DNA of 48,823 bases from Verrucomicrobiota bacterium (GTDB taxonomy: Bacteria; Verrucomicrobiota; Verrucomicrobiia; Chthoniobacterales; Chthoniobacteraceae), in assembly GCA_003402745.1 (NCBI GenBank), contig QQND01000010.1:1-48823 (forward strand), written 5' to 3'. The notes under the pieces were generated by a model, which saw only the letters and a program-made list of their open reading frames with translations, ran no database searches and was not told the origin of the DNA. Both the position numbers and the translations under genes were made by a program. Positions 17,601 to 23,694 of this stretch are shown piece after piece; position 1 is the first letter of the stretch; every line of letters begins with the position of its first letter.

Positions 17601-19698
17601 TGCTACTGTGAAGAGCCGCCCTGCGCAACTCCGAGTCTCGCTTCCCACGGACGTGCAGTTCACAACGCAACCTCATGCGGGAGACTCTTCGGTCACGCGC
17701 CTGAATGTGGCGCCCACTTCAATGAGCACGACCTGTCTGAAAGCGATCGTTTCCGACATGAGCCAGGCAACCAGCCTCAACTGCCAGTGGCGTCGTAATG
17801 GCGTCGTGGTGAAAACGGAGCGGTTGGTACGTGCCTCTTTTGGGGCCGCCTATACCTCGATTTATGAACTCGCAACGGTGACCAACGATACGGACGGGGT
17901 TTACGATTTGCTTGTGGACAACGGGGCGGCGTTTGCGTGCAGCCAGGCGTTCACCGTGGTGGTGGATCCAAAAATCGAGTCACTTCTGATTCCTAGGAGC
18001 GTCAATCTTGGGGACGGTGTGACGCTGGAGGTGAAAATGCGCAATGCATCCTCGGATTACACTTATCAGTGGATGAGTGGTTCCTCCCCATTGGTATCCA
18101 GCAGTTCTGCAAGCACCGACATCGTATCGGGCGGAAATACGTCCGTCATGACCATCAGGGAGGTGAGTGCCGCAAGTGAAGGGGACTATTATGTGGTGGT
18201 GAGCAAAGGGACGGCTCGGCTCGCTAGCGGGACGGTGCATATGAGCGTGGCGGCGCCGGTATCCATTGAAACGGAGCCCACCCAGAGCAGTTCGCTGCAA
18301 ACTGGGGGTGAGTTGAATCTGAGTGTTGGGGCGTACGGTGGTGGCAATCTCAGTTACCAGTGGTTTAAGGATGGGACGGCTCTCGTGGACAGCGATACAA
18401 GTTTGGTGGGCTGGGGCGCGAGTGAGGTGAGCGGCGCGACCACCGGTCGTCTGCGGATTGGCAGAGTCCAGAGCAAGGACTCAGGAGTTTATCAAGTGCG
18501 TGTCGCAAATGCGTCGGGCTCCAAAATGAGTAAAATTGCGAAGGTTAATGTGCTTGAACCGTTGGGCGTGGAAATTGAGGCGCTGAGCTTGGAAAATAAG
18601 GCCCAACGAACATTGAAGTTGGGTGAAGGGGTGAACTTTGTCGCGAAGGTGACCGGATCAGGGGTGATCTCGCTGCAGTGGAACCATCTCGTGGGAGGCG
18701 TTTATCAGTCCATCAAGGGCGCCACGGACGAGCAGTACCGGATCAACCCTGCGACGGCCGCGGACGCGGGGCGCTATACTATCACGGCCAAAAACAGCGC
18801 AACCGGTGAAGAAGTCACGAGTGCGCCTGTGGATTTAGTGGTGAAGCATGTGCCGGTAATTGTGGTGCACCCGGTGTCCGCCGCCGTGATCACGAGCGGG
18901 ATCTCCGCCGTAGCGGCTGTTTTTGCGGTGGTGGCGCGGTCCGACTCGTGGCTCCCCCTAACCTACCAGTGGTACAGGAATGGGACGGCTGTAAGTGGAG
19001 CAACGAGTTCTGTGCTACGCCTTGGGGATGTCAGAGGGAGTGCGAGTTGCGAGTACAAGGTGCGGGTCACCAACAGCGAAGGGTTTGTTGAAACGTCTGC
19101 AAAGTCGACCGTTCTTGCTGGGGGGACGGTGCCAAAAACGTCGAACGCAGGAGCCACAGGGACGGCGTTTATGCCGGCGGGGTGGTGGGTCTATTGGACG
19201 AAGGCGAGCAATGGGTCGAAAACTCTCACCGGGTACTGGGTGTTGGAGCGCATCCTGACTAAGGATGAGAGGGGTAATGTGACAGCCGTGACTCCCGGAA
19301 GTGCATTGTGGATCTTGCGCTCGATGGATTCCTCACATTTGGTAAGGGTTTTAAAAACCGACAAGTGGAGTTCGGAGTTCGTTACCACGCAGGACGTTTC
19401 GGTGAGCGAGCGGAGTGAGTTTTCGGCCGTAGCCTACCACTCATCCCATCATACCAGTTTTACGATGTGCGGGCGCGTGGAGCTCGGCGGCGACGCGGCA
19501 CTTTATGGTGCTCCGGAATTGATGGCCGGCAATTACGGTCTCTTTGGTGACGACTCTGCGATTGAAGACTTCGAGACAGATTTGAGCTGGGACGCTGAGC
19601 AGACAATGTTGCTAGGAGCCATGGACAGACTGAGCGATGTAGAGAGCGCGTTGCAGACAAACCTGATTTTCGAAACGGTTAATATCAACGGCGAATAA
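8662..19698 (+). CDS. Giant secreted protein with about 31 Ig-like repeats
   Basis: About 3,678 aa. The N-terminus is long and ends in a signal-peptide-like stretch (LRVMLAVFIFVQTSLFA) roughly 70 residues in; a later start (ATG 8731 or GTG/ATG near 8869) could give a conventional signal peptide, while the open frame extends back to GTG 8548. Two He_PIG/cadherin-like modules follow (GLPAGLRID, GLPAGVSFD), then about 31 tandem Ig-like domains of roughly 90 aa, each with a core Y-Q-W-[RK]-x-[DN]-G and a closing Y-D-V-x-V-S-N. The last 170 residues form a distinct non-Ig domain (WWVYWTKASNG ... LWILRSMD). No PEP-CTERM, LPXTG or other sorting tail is seen. Its role is probably extracellular adhesion or a surface layer; this is inference from architecture. 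Stray fragments just upstream suggest the family recombines. Confidence 0.92.
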   Translation: MKFGVLPAFQLNAHFIPRAHQHSMVCRQASEASLVVYGSAPRNYVPPVPGGSRTDCICSLERRLSAVLRVMLAVFIFVQTSLFAELLPTSVNVDTATGLMAGTLAINGGAAMNASATTANLAFMVRPPNPLLTSEMSVQTIAGQPFSYLLTATNAPSRFWAEGLPAGLRIDSASGLISGVVAGTVAASANIDYPVHVAAANDTGVTTGTLLLTVKPALPVIDSPLVVSGTVGTVFTYTISASGSPSFFASGLPAGVSFDFNKVISGTLQAVGTTTFTVGARNASGATSATVAVKVEPATLNLGTIDMGTLSAGSPLATRRFSSTFSDSMTSPVSLVTWAFAKLSVVPSWIQLSPNGTLSVLVPAEAPTGVTTIAVAGLYPDGTRVFANLQLKVQGMSRLSDGFALKWGILSRGAFTPLSSGTKVAPGEDVELSLETAVSGLSYQWRRDGMPILGCTNATLGLKVSGINEIGLYDVVVGNALGTAKSAGLAVASNVEPASLKGSLSNLVLMEGTTLRWSGFTADGGSLNYSWTRSAGAFPASAGVSTSAATLTMGPVIAADSGTYKVTASNSFSSVASSAILTVLKAARIMSSPANFGPINPGESANFSVDATGGDERVAGGGLRYQWYLRAPLGTVGAGTETPIAGANSSKFTFVGAGSADHGSRVFARVTQRDPATGAILETKNSTDATLLVRQPVELLDGGWVTMIPASGIVDLGGLVALSVSATGSDLFYQWRKDGVAVPGGTAATLRLSAAETSGGIYDVVVKNAINDACSSAATLKVKLPVVIVTQPVAKVVNLGSAARFRVEVKGAAPFNYQWRRDGVPLTDGVVQGGTAVLSGARTELLTISGVQNDSQGDYDVVVSNGIGMPATSDAVGLEASDSVRIQSNPADLTVAAGNSASFSIAASGKSLSYQWRRNGVAIVGARQPQLRLAVTSTADSGDYDVLVSSGALSVATQTARLEVLPKLAIITQPVGSTTVVPGRIGSATYILNVGATSGGTNLYEWFSMGASGSLQRLQSGPSSSFAAVATDVPTVYTVRVSGSREVNTDVGPVLLDLGGCVSAPVTVSLMEPASITKQPDNLVEGAGTSGVMEVVARAGGNVTYQWERERSGRWSSIVGAVTPRLTFSELLPSDSGLYRVIVSNERNSQTSNEALLKVLDADVIKVQPVAQAVNPGDTAVFSVVAVGKNLSYQWLKSGVPILGGTGATLRVSDAGASQVGLYEVKVSHAYGVSVSVSARLSLNEKVQILSEPSAPPLVERGNTTLVVKAMGTGPLNYQWRKNGVLIVNSPALTADKETLTITNASSSESGLYDVIVSNVVGSVSSKPARVDVLTGVVIKEVRAFVTTQASSPTPDLSRLQRGSGVLLTVVASGSPRVGEGKLLYQWRKDGVNLVDMNGVLSGAQSDTLLIASADPGSALTSGSSGKYDVVVTNDVNSVTSLGATLAVLSPPVILKQPLAQSVNKGDSVLLSVMAKGNGPFSYKWTQRLISNGTAETIGTLLTGKTSAELSLVNVQVPAVYNVKVTNPYGFETSLGATVDIIAPLSIDEDFTAATATAAAAAPSGTAVAPNVLQKKLGETGCIVFETAIPSQPGIEIKFQWRKNGVALDSLSSRISGGTSHVLCIRDLEEADAATYDLVISRLSGGAEKSRFVSRPTVLSIPPPPTISGFSNTFARHGERVLFAPTVMSVANPGSVTFQWYKDSSTHALQSDGLYTIGSGGASLSIGSASAITAGIYRLVVTDANGPRMAQANLNVSSPLTVIEGFKPTIQEVLRKSVSLGVKVISSADAGVVRYQWRFNGEPIRDAIADNLDLVSLNLAQAGAYDVVVSNDHERVVSGKCQIIVQDAWKITAQPAASITVNPGEALSLAVGLNRENVPEGYSPLSYQWIKGTGRSAQFVNGNASATAKVLTLNSMRASDAGVYFVIVTTPLGWITSMPSKVQVNLPLEIISQPATLPAVRPGEAARFRVKVKGTGPFNYQWRHNGVDIPGARGEELTLRSVSNFDAGTYNVFVGNNSLGGVLSNAATLAVLKPVSIVEEPKDVRVAAGGTASLSVKISGDGTCRYQWRRNGLTLAGCTSPTLSLAGLGTGDGGWYDVDVSNVDGNGMVISHAYSRKAQLQVFEAPVIVLAPMDQKVETSNLFNFNRSAVFRVVASGTAPLQYSWTRISGGTLTGGTLVGAVTTVLPNITDSLVIMNAGTSDLGEYTVHVSGPMGGSVSASAKLEEAGGKSKDVFTSQPCSLIGVETRPIRLTATVKNGFSILGWQRTVERLNPVTKVMELVSEELLNGGSLDLGGGSPSVLDTGFYRAIAISGSVSLAGGSLVSGTWGSAASAEASAKYFGVPFSVYVNPADPLYSPGFRDADNRPVWDRLELSQAMVAGEGGAARFQLFPTGQGLSFEWRKTVVVNGVTIADRALIAGENKPFLTLRNLKLEDGSVSITTGSLTADTRVTYTGVVLIHTGTLSVDGTFSQDAAAPVKVSSVPFNLMVQPLPRMSGPDSAPLSLLPVGAVTRVRGDTLELHGSGTYSGDTVFQWYFRQKGSLDWVPMPGASSPLYYSASGVGEEDEGDYRLEATNAVGRVSGDLFSVTVKDPLRIDLVLSQFEVDPGASVTMRVIASGSMKTGGSYGLWKQSKTTGVWSLIKTQSTDIFTFNSVKKTDEAHYRVRAYGEVNGPLESFPIKLAVRDVVAFASGTRLTTTSLGAGDSLLLKVCATGYSPVFKWYKKNGADWMPTELSSGASLKIDNSVPGVSTLSLLGGTPADAGSYGVVVMNNFSQVDGRGAHTSAVAAGLSLSPREIGRITVNNRPIAEPSSSTVVNLNEGASLSITMTVSDIPGSTVRYQWRKDGVMLPDTGKLLALPNTAVSLIRSAVTAADEGRYDLLVSNAYGLSLSAGVQVTINRAPQIAADGQPTDVITSEGGTATYRVQATGAGWLHYEWTQFKSGLASEVVGLDQPILTLKGLTHEDDGYFYQVTVMSDSGATVKSRPAQLRVSLPTDVQFTTQPHAGDSSVTRLNVAPTSMSTTCLKAIVSDMSQATSLNCQWRRNGVVVKTERLVRASFGAAYTSIYELATVTNDTDGVYDLLVDNGAAFACSQAFTVVVDPKIESLLIPRSVNLGDGVTLEVKMRNASSDYTYQWMSGSSPLVSSSSASTDIVSGGNTSVMTIREVSAASEGDYYVVVSKGTARLASGTVHMSVAAPVSIETEPTQSSSLQTGGELNLSVGAYGGGNLSYQWFKDGTALVDSDTSLVGWGASEVSGATTGRLRIGRVQSKDSGVYQVRVANASGSKMSKIAKVNVLEPLGVEIEALSLENKAQRTLKLGEGVNFVAKVTGSGVISLQWNHLVGGVYQSIKGATDEQYRINPATAADAGRYTITAKNSATGEEVTSAPVDLVVKHVPVIVVHPVSAAVITSGISAVAAVFAVVARSDSWLPLTYQWYRNGTAVSGATSSVLRLGDVRGSASCEYKVRVTNSEGFVETSAKSTVLAGGTVPKTSNAGATGTAFMPAGWWVYWTKASNGSKTLTGYWVLERILTKDERGNVTAVTPGSALWILRSMDSSHLVRVLKTDKWSSEFVTTQDVSVSERSEFSAVAYHSSHHTSFTMCGRVELGGDAALYGAPELMAGNYGLFGDDSAIEDFETDLSWDAEQTMLLGAMDRLSDVESALQTNLIFETVNINGE
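9988..19090 (+). repeat. Tandem Ig-like domain array at DNA level
   Basis: Roughly 31 diverged repeats of 240-420 bp. The most conserved part at DNA level is the TACCAGTGGCGC-like core encoding Y-Q-W-R, seen for example at 9988, 10858, 11400 and 12817. Domains 7, 12, 19-24 and 30 are more diverged (Y replaced by F, L or other residues; Q often changed), whereas domains 4-6, 9-11, 17-18 and 25 keep the consensus, consistent with uneven ages of duplication. Confidence 0.75.
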
Positions 19699-19722
19699 GT
19701 GTGTGCCGTGTACGTCTCGATG

Positions 19723-20346
19723 CTAATTTTTCGGGTCGAGCGTAGCGGTCGAGAAAAAACTTGTGAGGTGCTTTTTCAATGCCTCCATGGGAAGACCTAC
19801 AACGTTGCTGAAGGATCCAGTGGTGGAGGCGATGAGGTCGCCATGATCGTCCTGTGCTGCATAAGCGCCGGCCTTGTCCAAGGGGTCGATGCGTTGGTGA
19901 TATAGGGAACGTTCTTGAACCGTAAGTTTGTGAAACCGGACGAGGGTGGTTTCGATAAAAACGGCCTCCCTTCCGCTGAGGCCGTGGACGATACAAACGC
20001 CTGTGTGGACGGCATGCTCTTGTCCATTAAGGAGCTCCAGCATTTCAGCGGCTTCTAGCAGGTCGGCTGGTTTTCCCAAAATCTGATCGCCAAAGGCAAC
20101 TACCGTGTCCGCTCCGATCACAACACAATCTGGTCGCAAGCTGGCTACGGGCCAGGCCTTGAGTTGGGCGTTTTTCTGGACAAGCGGGATCGGCCCGCAG
20201 GAAGGATCCTTAAGTTCCTCCACACTCGTGGTGAGAACTTCGAAAACAAAACCATGTTTGGAAAGGAGGTCTCGGCGGCGTGGCGAACTGGAAGCAAGTA
20301 CGAGGCGGGGTTCGCGCCCCGCGAGGGCGGGCGGAAGGGCGTTCAC
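19723..20346 (-). CDS. maf: Maf family nucleoside triphosphate pyrophosphatase (YhdE-like)
   Basis: House-cleaning pyrophosphatase that hydrolyses non-canonical or excess pyrimidine NTPs (dTTP/UTP class by similarity), 207 aa. Motifs are LASSSPRRRDLL at the N-terminus, IGADTVVAFGDQILGKP in the middle, and DKAGAYAAQ with the catalytic Asp, all in register with Maf proteins. The start is a GTG at 20346; no ATG lies before the conserved LASSSPRR motif. It is the third gene of a minus-strand gcvT-gcvH-maf run, 24 nt after gcvH, and converges on the giant Ig gene. Confidence 0.95.
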   Translation of the reverse strand: MNALPPALAGREPRLVLASSSPRRRDLLSKHGFVFEVLTTSVEELKDPSCGPIPLVQKNAQLKAWPVASLRPDCVVIGADTVVAFGDQILGKPADLLEAAEMLELLNGQEHAVHTGVCIVHGLSGREAVFIETTLVRFHKLTVQERSLYHQRIDPLDKAGAYAAQDDHGDLIASTTGSFSNVVGLPMEALKKHLTSFFSTATLDPKN

Positions 20347-20370
20347 GGGAGGAGCAGCCAGAGAATGCTT

Positions 20371-20754
20371 TTAGAGATTCCCAAGCTGAGCTGTGTACTG
20401 CTCGGGCGACTTCAATGCGGAAAGATCGGCGTCGGAGGTGAGCTCCAGTTTGAAAATCCAGCCCTTGTCATAAGGGTCCGTGTTGAGCAGGGCAGGATCT
20501 TGAGTGAGGGCTTCGTTTACTTCGGAAACAACGCCGGTGGCTGGAGAATAGATGTCGCTCGCAGCCTTTACGGATTCCACCACACAAATTTGTTGGCCGG
20601 CGTCCACCTTGGTGCCGACGGTGGGTAGTTCTACGTAAATAACGTCGCTGAGTTCATGTTGGGCATGGTCGGTGATGCCAACGGTGGCTTGTGTGGCGTT
20701 CTGACGAAGCCATTCATGGGAAGTTGCGTAAAGGAGATCAGTTGGAACGTTCAT
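20371..20754 (-). CDS. gcvH: Glycine cleavage system H protein
   Basis: Lipoyl carrier of the glycine cleavage complex, 127 aa, standard length. The lipoylation lysine is in VVESVKAASDIYSP near residue 63, and the N-terminal YATSHEWLR and C-terminal GWIFKLEL segments are typical. It shuttles the aminomethyl group from P protein to T protein (encoded just upstream) and then to L protein. The start ATG at 20754 has no Shine-Dalgarno sequence. gcvP is not adjacent in this window. Confidence 0.98.
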   Translation of the reverse strand: MNVPTDLLYATSHEWLRQNATQATVGITDHAQHELSDVIYVELPTVGTKVDAGQQICVVESVKAASDIYSPATGVVSEVNEALTQDPALLNTDPYDKGWIFKLELTSDADLSALKSPEQYTAQLGNL

Positions 20755-20796
20755 AACAATTGTATCAAATCTTGGGACGCTTAAGAGCAGCTGGTT

Positions 20797-21912
20797 TCAG
20801 TGCGCGCCGGATGTTTTCTGGCGGCGGTACAAAGGCCGTTTTGCGACCGTCGCCGGAAAACGCCTCCCTCGGATTTCCACCTCCACAAGCGTTCCGAGAG
20901 TGGCGATGTGGGCGGGAAGGTAGGCCATTGCCAACCCTGCACCCAAAGACGGCGAAAGCGAGCCGCTGGTGGTCTCACCCACGGGAGTCTCCGCGTGAAA
21001 CACTGCATAGTGGGGTCGGGGGGGAGGGCTTTTGTCCCCCATGAGGAGTGCGACGAGTTTTCTCTCCAATCCTCCAGAACGCTGCGCATCGAGGGCGGCT
21101 CGGCCAATGAAATTTCCCTTGTCGAACTTGACGAAAAACGAAAGCCCAGCCTCTAGCGGGGAGTGGGTCGGAGAGAGATCGGCGCCGTTAAGCGGAAATC
21201 CCGCTTCCAAGCGAAGGGTGTCTCGGGCGCCTAGCCCGCAGGGTAGGATTCCGACGGGGCGTCCTGCTTCTAGGATTTTATCCCACCAGAGCGCGGCCAC
21301 GGAAGCCGGGCAGAACCACTCAAAGCCATCTTCGCCCGTGTACCCCGTCCGCGCGATGAGGACTGGGCCATTTGCGATGGATAGCGAGAGGAGACCGTTC
21401 CGGGCTGGGAGTTGGATCTGATCGCCGAGCAGACGCGCGAGTATGCCCTCGGCTGCGGGGCCTTGGAGGGCAAGTCCCGCCCATTGTTCGCTTTGGTTAA
21501 GAATGGTGATTTTTCCAGAAGTCTTTGATCTGAGCCACTGGAAATCCGTCTCAATCATGGAAGCATTGACCACCAACAGATACGAATCCGGTTCGATGCG
21601 GTAAATAATCAGGTCGTCAATCACGCCGCCTTGTTCATTTAGAAGCAACGTGTACTGGCCCTGGGCATCTTGGAGGAGGCTGACATCGTTTGTAAGAATT
21701 GAATTTAGCCACGCCCCGGCATCCCCCCCGCTTACGAAGATCTGCCCCATGTGGGAAATATCGAAAAGACCTGCCGCCGAACGGACTGCCTTGTGTTCGT
21801 CGAGAATGCCTTTGTACTGCACCGGCATCCACCATCCTCCGAATTCCATCATGCGAGCGCCTAGCGCTTCGTGGACAGGGGCGAGGGGAGTGCGTTTAAG
21901 AGAGGCTTGCAT
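20797..21912 (-). CDS. gcvT: Glycine cleavage system T protein (aminomethyltransferase)
   Basis: Transfers the methylene group from aminomethyl-lipoyl-H protein to tetrahydrofolate, releasing ammonia; 371 aa from the ATG at 21912. Hallmarks are GARMMEFGGWWMPVQY, DEHKAVRSAAGLFDISHMGQ, and the folate-domain segment ARTGYTGEDGFEWF. A TTG at 21951 would extend it by 13 residues, but the ATG fits the family start. First gene of the minus-strand gcvT-gcvH-maf run, divergent from the rhomboid-like gene across 140 bp. No glycine riboswitch is recognisable in that gap. Confidence 0.96.
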   Translation of the reverse strand: MQASLKRTPLAPVHEALGARMMEFGGWWMPVQYKGILDEHKAVRSAAGLFDISHMGQIFVSGGDAGAWLNSILTNDVSLLQDAQGQYTLLLNEQGGVIDDLIIYRIEPDSYLLVVNASMIETDFQWLRSKTSGKITILNQSEQWAGLALQGPAAEGILARLLGDQIQLPARNGLLSLSIANGPVLIARTGYTGEDGFEWFCPASVAALWWDKILEAGRPVGILPCGLGARDTLRLEAGFPLNGADLSPTHSPLEAGLSFFVKFDKGNFIGRAALDAQRSGGLERKLVALLMGDKSPPPRPHYAVFHAETPVGETTSGSLSPSLGAGLAMAYLPAHIATLGTLVEVEIRGRRFPATVAKRPLYRRQKTSGAH

Positions 21913-22052
21913 GTGCGGTTTGGAGGCTATGGAGCGGAAGACTTCTGTCAATGCCGCTGGTCTGCGCGCTTGCGCTTAGCCCGCGAGAAATGTTTGGTGA
22001 ACGTGCTAAACCCGAAACGAAAGGGAATGCTTCCGCACAAAAACTTTTAACC

Positions 22053-22835
22053 ATGAGCTGGATAGACTCCACCGAACGCCGACTAGGGCACTTAGCCATA
22101 CCTCACCTGCTACGCTACGTGGCATTGCTAAACGGATTGGCCTTCGTCCTTTGCCAGATAAAGCCGGGCTTCGAAAAAATGCTCGAAATGGATCCTACAC
22201 TTGTCATGCAGGGACAGGTGTGGCGTCTGTTTTCTCATGTCTTCGTCCCCTCCTTGGGGGGTGTTTTCCCCACCTGGATCACCGCAGTTTTTTATCTGAT
22301 GTTTCTGGTCTGGCTGGGCGATGGCTTGGAGCAGGCTATGGGAGTTTTCCGACTCAATCTGTATTACTTAATCGGGGTGATCGGAACTAACGTGGCGGCA
22401 TTCCTTTCGGGACAAAGCGTGGGCGGTTTCTTCCTCAACAACACCCTAGTTTTTGCTTTCGCTGCTTTTTATCCCGAACTCAAAGTGCTGTTCTTTTTCG
22501 TCATTCCAGTCAAAATTAAGTGGCTGGCGTGGCTGGACGCGTTCCTGCTTGTGCTCTCTTTTTTACTTTCCGACTGGGGTTACAGGGCGGGTGTCATTGC
22601 CGCACTGACTAACTTTTTCGTTTTCTTCGGCCCGTCTTGGATTCAGTCTCGGAAACGTAGAAAGGCGCAAGAGGAAAGGCGTTCGGCATATTTGGAATCC
22701 GCAGATGGAGCTGAGACGCTTCACTCCTGTCATCTCTGCGGCCGCACCGAAGTGACGGCTCCGGAGATGGAGTTTCGAATAGCACGCGACGGGAACGAGT
22801 ATTGCAGGGCGCATCTGCCGGGATCAGGCGTCTGA
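22053..22835 (+). CDS. Rhomboid-fold membrane protein, predicted non-proteolytic, with C-terminal zinc-binding motif
   Basis: About 260 aa with six or so hydrophobic segments in rhomboid order: a first helix (LLRYVALLNGLAFVLCQI), a W-R-L-F-S-H-V-F motif before the second helix, then later helices. The position where rhomboid proteases carry G-x-S-G reads FFLNNTLVFAF, so the catalytic serine is missing. A cytosolic tail of basic and acidic residues ends with CHLCGR ... EYCRAH, a probable Zn-binding CxxC/CxxH motif. The ATG at 22053 is chosen because the preceding in-frame extension from 21951 lacks family features. It may act as a pseudoprotease (iRhom/derlin-like) that binds membrane substrates, but this is speculative. 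It immediately precedes the respiratory run. Confidence 0.75.
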   Translation: MSWIDSTERRLGHLAIPHLLRYVALLNGLAFVLCQIKPGFEKMLEMDPTLVMQGQVWRLFSHVFVPSLGGVFPTWITAVFYLMFLVWLGDGLEQAMGVFRLNLYYLIGVIGTNVAAFLSGQSVGGFFLNNTLVFAFAAFYPELKVLFFFVIPVKIKWLAWLDAFLLVLSFLLSDWGYRAGVIAALTNFFVFFGPSWIQSRKRRKAQEERRSAYLESADGAETLHSCHLCGRTEVTAPEMEFRIARDGNEYCRAHLPGSGV

Positions 22836-22903
22836 GTTGCCTGGTGCGGGATTCGCGTTGGGATATGTTAGCGTAACTGCCTCTGAGAAAAGAGCCGTGG
22901 CGC

Positions 22904-22921
22904 TTGTGAAAAATTTCACAA
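22904..22921. promoter_or_regulatory. CRP/FNR-family dyad upstream of the respiratory operon
   Basis: TTGTGAAAAATTTCACAA is a perfect 8-bp inverted repeat around two bases and matches the CRP consensus TGTGA-N6-TCACA exactly. It lies 111 bp before the actA ATG and 6 bp upstream of a plausible -35 element. This places it well for activation by a Crp/Fnr-superfamily regulator; which ligand (cAMP, redox, NO) cannot be told from the DNA. Confidence 0.6.
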
Positions 22922-22927
22922 TCTCGC

Positions 22928-22956
22928 TTGCCTATCCTCCTCGCGCTGCGTTTAAT
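22928..22956 (+). promoter_or_regulatory. Candidate sigma70-type promoter for the act-cox run
   Basis: TTGCCT (22928-22933) and TTTAAT (22951-22956) are separated by 17 bp and match the -35/-10 consensus at 4 and 5 of 6 positions. The predicted start near 22963 gives a leader of about 70 nt before actA. The adjacent CRP-like dyad would be centred near -50. Confidence 0.45.
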
Positions 22957-23032
22957 CGGTCCTCCGTTTTAACTCAGCTGTATGGCGCACCCTTTTGTTC
23001 CACTTTTTTAACGCTTAGAACACGACCGTCGC

Positions 23033-23689
23033 ATGGCGAACATCTTTCCACGCTGGAGCAACTGGCTCCCCTTCAAAATCATCTTCTGCCTCCTCGTGCT
23101 CGGTGGAGGAGTCAGTGCTGGCGTCTGGTATTATCTCAACCCTGAGTATATGCGGGTGGGTTACCAACCCTCGCAACCGGTTCCTTTCTCGCACAAGATC
23201 CACTCGGGGCAACTCGGAATGGATTGCCGGTACTGCCATTCTTTTGTTGAGACGTCGGCTTACTCAAACATTCCGACGACTCAGGTCTGTATGAATTGCC
23301 ATTCCCAGATCCAGCGGGAAAATCCAAAGCTCCAACCGGTGCGAGACTCGTGGCAAAGTGGAAAGCCTGTGGAGTGGGTGCAGATACACAAGACGCCTGA
23401 ACACGTTTACTTCCACCATTCCGTGCATGTGAACCGTGGTGTAAGCTGTGTGAGTTGTCATGGCAAAGTCAATGAGATGGACGAGGTGTATCACGCCGAG
23501 TCGCATTCGATGGCTTGGTGTTTGACCTGTCACAGAAATCCCTCTGAATTCTTACGTCCTGTCTCCGAAGTCACCAACCTCGACTGGAAGCCCTCCGAGG
23601 GGAAAACGCAGCACGAAATCGGTGCAGCTTTGGTAGACCAGTGGCACATCAATCCGCCAGTGAAGAACTGCGCTGGTTGCCATCGCTAA
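23033..23689 (+). CDS. actA: Alternative complex III subunit ActA, pentahaem cytochrome c
   Basis: Periplasmic cytochrome of ACIII, 218 aa, with an N-terminal membrane anchor (residues 12-34) and five CXXCH haem motifs: CRYCH, CMNCH, CVSCH, CLTCH and CAGCH. That number and the order of genes that follow identify ActA. It relays electrons from the iron-sulphur/quinol part of the complex to downstream cytochromes. It is the first gene of a tightly packed 20-gene run and the only one preceded by a recognisable promoter and operator. Confidence 0.95.
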   Translation: MANIFPRWSNWLPFKIIFCLLVLGGGVSAGVWYYLNPEYMRVGYQPSQPVPFSHKIHSGQLGMDCRYCHSFVETSAYSNIPTTQVCMNCHSQIQRENPKLQPVRDSWQSGKPVEWVQIHKTPEHVYFHHSVHVNRGVSCVSCHGKVNEMDEVYHAESHSMAWCLTCHRNPSEFLRPVSEVTNLDWKPSEGKTQHEIGAALVDQWHINPPVKNCAGCHR

Positions 23690-23694
23690 CCCAC

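Noticed and set aside
21913..22052. Glycine riboswitch upstream of gcvT
   Set aside because: The gap is only 140 bp and shows none of the conserved tandem aptamer cores.
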